The position numbers and the translations under genes are program-made. A stretch of DNA of 5,275 nt from NCBI GenBank assembly GCA_022701965.1, contig JAKONL010000323.1:1-5275 (forward strand), read 5' to 3'. Origin of the DNA: Burkholderiaceae bacterium. Lineage in GTDB: Bacteria; Pseudomonadota; Gammaproteobacteria; Burkholderiales; Burkholderiaceae. This document shows, piece by piece, positions 4,102-5,275 of the stretch. The notes under the pieces were generated by a model. The model was given only the letters and a program-made list of their open reading frames with translations. It was not told where the DNA came from and made no database searches. The first letter of the stretch is position 1. Every line of letters starts with the position of its first letter.

Positions 4102-5275
4102 CCATCTTCGTATTCGTGGGAGCCCTGCTGGCGGCGATGGCGCTGGGCATCCCGATCGCCTTCTCGCTGCTGGCCAGCGGCGTGGCGCTGATGTGGCACC
4201 TCGACCTGTTCGACCCGCAGATCCTGGCGCAGAACGTCATCGGCGGGGCCGACAGCTTTCCGCTGCTGGCCGTGCCGTTCTTCATGCTGGCCGGCGAGAT
4301 CATGAACGTCGGCGGGCTCTCGAAGCGCATCGTCGACTTCGCGCTCGCGCTGGTCGGCCACGTCAAGGGCGGCCTCGGCTACGTGACGATCATGGCCGGC
4401 TGCCTGCTGTCGGCGCTCTCGGGCTCGGCCGTCGCCGACGCCGCGGCGCTGACCGCGCTGCTGCTGCCGATGATGGTCAGCGCCGGCCACGCGAAGCCGC
4501 GCGCCGCCGGCCTGATCGCCGCCACCGGCGTGATCGGGCCGGTCATACCGCCGAGCATCGGACTGGTGATCTTCGGCGTCGCGGCCAACGTGTCGATCTC
4601 CAAGCTGTTCCTGGCCGCGATCGTTCCCGGCCTGCTGATCGGCGGCGCCCTGTGGGTGACCTGGGCCTGGCTGGTGCGCCGCGAGCGCATCGTGCCGCCG
4701 CCGCGCAAGTCGGGCGCCGAGGTGTTCACGGCGTTCCGCAAGGCGCTCTGGGCGCTGATGCTGCCAGTGATCATCCTGGTGGGCCTGCGCCTGGGCGTCT
4801 TCACGCCGACCGAGGCGGCGGTGGTGGCCGCGGTCTACGCGCTCTTCGTCTCGACGGCCGTCTACCGCGAGCTCGACTGGCGCGACCTCTACGGCATCTT
4901 CGCGAGCGCGGCCAAGACCAGCGCGATCGTGATGTTCCTGATCGCCGCGGCGATGGTCAGCGCCTGGCTCATCACCGTGGCCGACCTGCCGTCGAAGGTC
5001 ATCGCGCTGCTGCAGCCGCTGATGGACAACAAGATCCTGCTGATGCTCGCCATCATGGTGCTGGTGATGGTGGTCGGCACGGCGATGGACATGACGCCGA
5101 CGATCCTGATCCTCACGCCGGTGCTGATGCCGGTCGTCACCGCCGCGGGCATCGACCCGGTCTACTTCGGCGTGATGTTCATCATCAACAACTCGATCGG
5201 CCTGATCACGCCGCCCGTGGGCACGGTGCTCAACGTGGTCGCCGGGGTCGGCCGGATGTCGATGGACGACGTGAC
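4098..5275 (+). CDS. dctM: TRAP transporter large membrane subunit, DctM family (3' partial)
   Basis: The translocating subunit of the TRAP permease. The frame opens with ATG at 4098, overlapping the dctQ stop as ATGA, and runs without a stop to the right edge, giving 392 complete codons of an expected ~425-430. Family motifs appear in order: ALGIPIAFSLLASG near the N-terminus; SFPLLAVPFFMLAGEIMN (53-70); GGLGYVTIM (91-99); LSGSAVADAAAL (107-118); GVIGPVIPPSIG (144-155). The second half has the mirrored set, GTAMDMTPTILILTP (from 327) and the loop NNSIGLITPPVGTVLN (PP at 372-373). These paired Pro-rich re-entrant regions are typical of the ion-transporter superfamily elevator fold. Only the last membrane helix or so is missing. 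Substrate cannot be inferred from this subunit alone. No frameshift or internal stop is seen. Confidence 0.95.
   Translation, partial: MTIFVFVGALLAAMALGIPIAFSLLASGVALMWHLDLFDPQILAQNVIGGADSFPLLAVPFFMLAGEIMNVGGLSKRIVDFALALVGHVKGGLGYVTIMAGCLLSALSGSAVADAAALTALLLPMMVSAGHAKPRAAGLIAATGVIGPVIPPSIGLVIFGVAANVSISKLFLAAIVPGLLIGGALWVTWAWLVRRERIVPPPRKSGAEVFTAFRKALWALMLPVIILVGLRLGVFTPTEAAVVAAVYALFVSTAVYRELDWRDLYGIFASAAKTSAIVMFLIAAAMVSAWLITVADLPSKVIALLQPLMDNKILLMLAIMVLVMVVGTAMDMTPTILILTPVLMPVVTAAGIDPVYFGVMFIINNSIGLITPPVGTVLNVVAGVGRMSMDDV

Noticed and set aside
3394..4804. Several minus-strand open frames opposite the aroQ, dctQ and dctM genes
   Set aside because: They are antisense to genes with clear family motifs, are rich in Arg/His/Gln or Ala/Ser/Thr as expected for shadows, and show no start signals or known domains.

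Overview
The window is GC-rich, with dense G/C third positions and short intergenic gaps. Gene content and style suggest a Burkholderiales-type betaproteobacterium (for example a Comamonadaceae relative). That assignment is inferred from composition and gene families only; there is no rRNA or other phylogenetic marker here.

Layout. (1) Positions 1-989, + strand: the 3' part of a gene for a secreted PQQ-dependent (quinoprotein) dehydrogenase. The last blades of its beta-propeller run through a Pro/Ala-rich linker into a C-terminal cupredoxin-like domain that seems to lack the usual copper ligands. (2) Positions 990-1044: a short convergent gap filled by two back-to-back GC hairpins, probably a bidirectional terminator. 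(3) Positions 1045-1830, - strand: an IclR-family transcription regulator. (4) Positions 1831-2002: a divergent control region, AT-richer than its surroundings. It holds two overlapping palindromes of TTTCCA/TGGAAA half-sites, and candidate promoters for both directions whose -35 boxes are those half-sites. (5) Positions 2003 to the right edge, + strand: a tightly packed operon of TRAP transporter binding protein (dctP type), type II 3-dehydroquinate dehydratase-like enzyme (aroQ type), TRAP small membrane subunit (dctQ type) and TRAP large membrane subunit (dctM type, cut by the window edge about 30-40 residues before its expected end).

How the parts fit. The IclR protein most likely controls its own gene and the divergent TRAP operon from the shared operator. 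The periplasmic DctP captures an organic acid and the DctQ-DctM complex imports it with a cation gradient. An AroQ-like dehydratase inside the transporter operon suggests that the imported solute, or a product of it, is dehydrated in the cytoplasm. 3-Dehydroquinate or a related cyclic hydroxy acid is the simplest guess, but the AroQ-like protein has substitutions near its active site, so a different substrate is possible. The upstream PQQ dehydrogenase could supply such a substrate by periplasmic oxidation, but it lies in a separate transcription unit and the link is speculative.

The most noteworthy points are the operator/promoter architecture, the atypical AroQ placed between the TRAP genes, and the cupredoxin-like tail on the quinoprotein. 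No mobile element, CRISPR array, tRNA or rRNA was seen.
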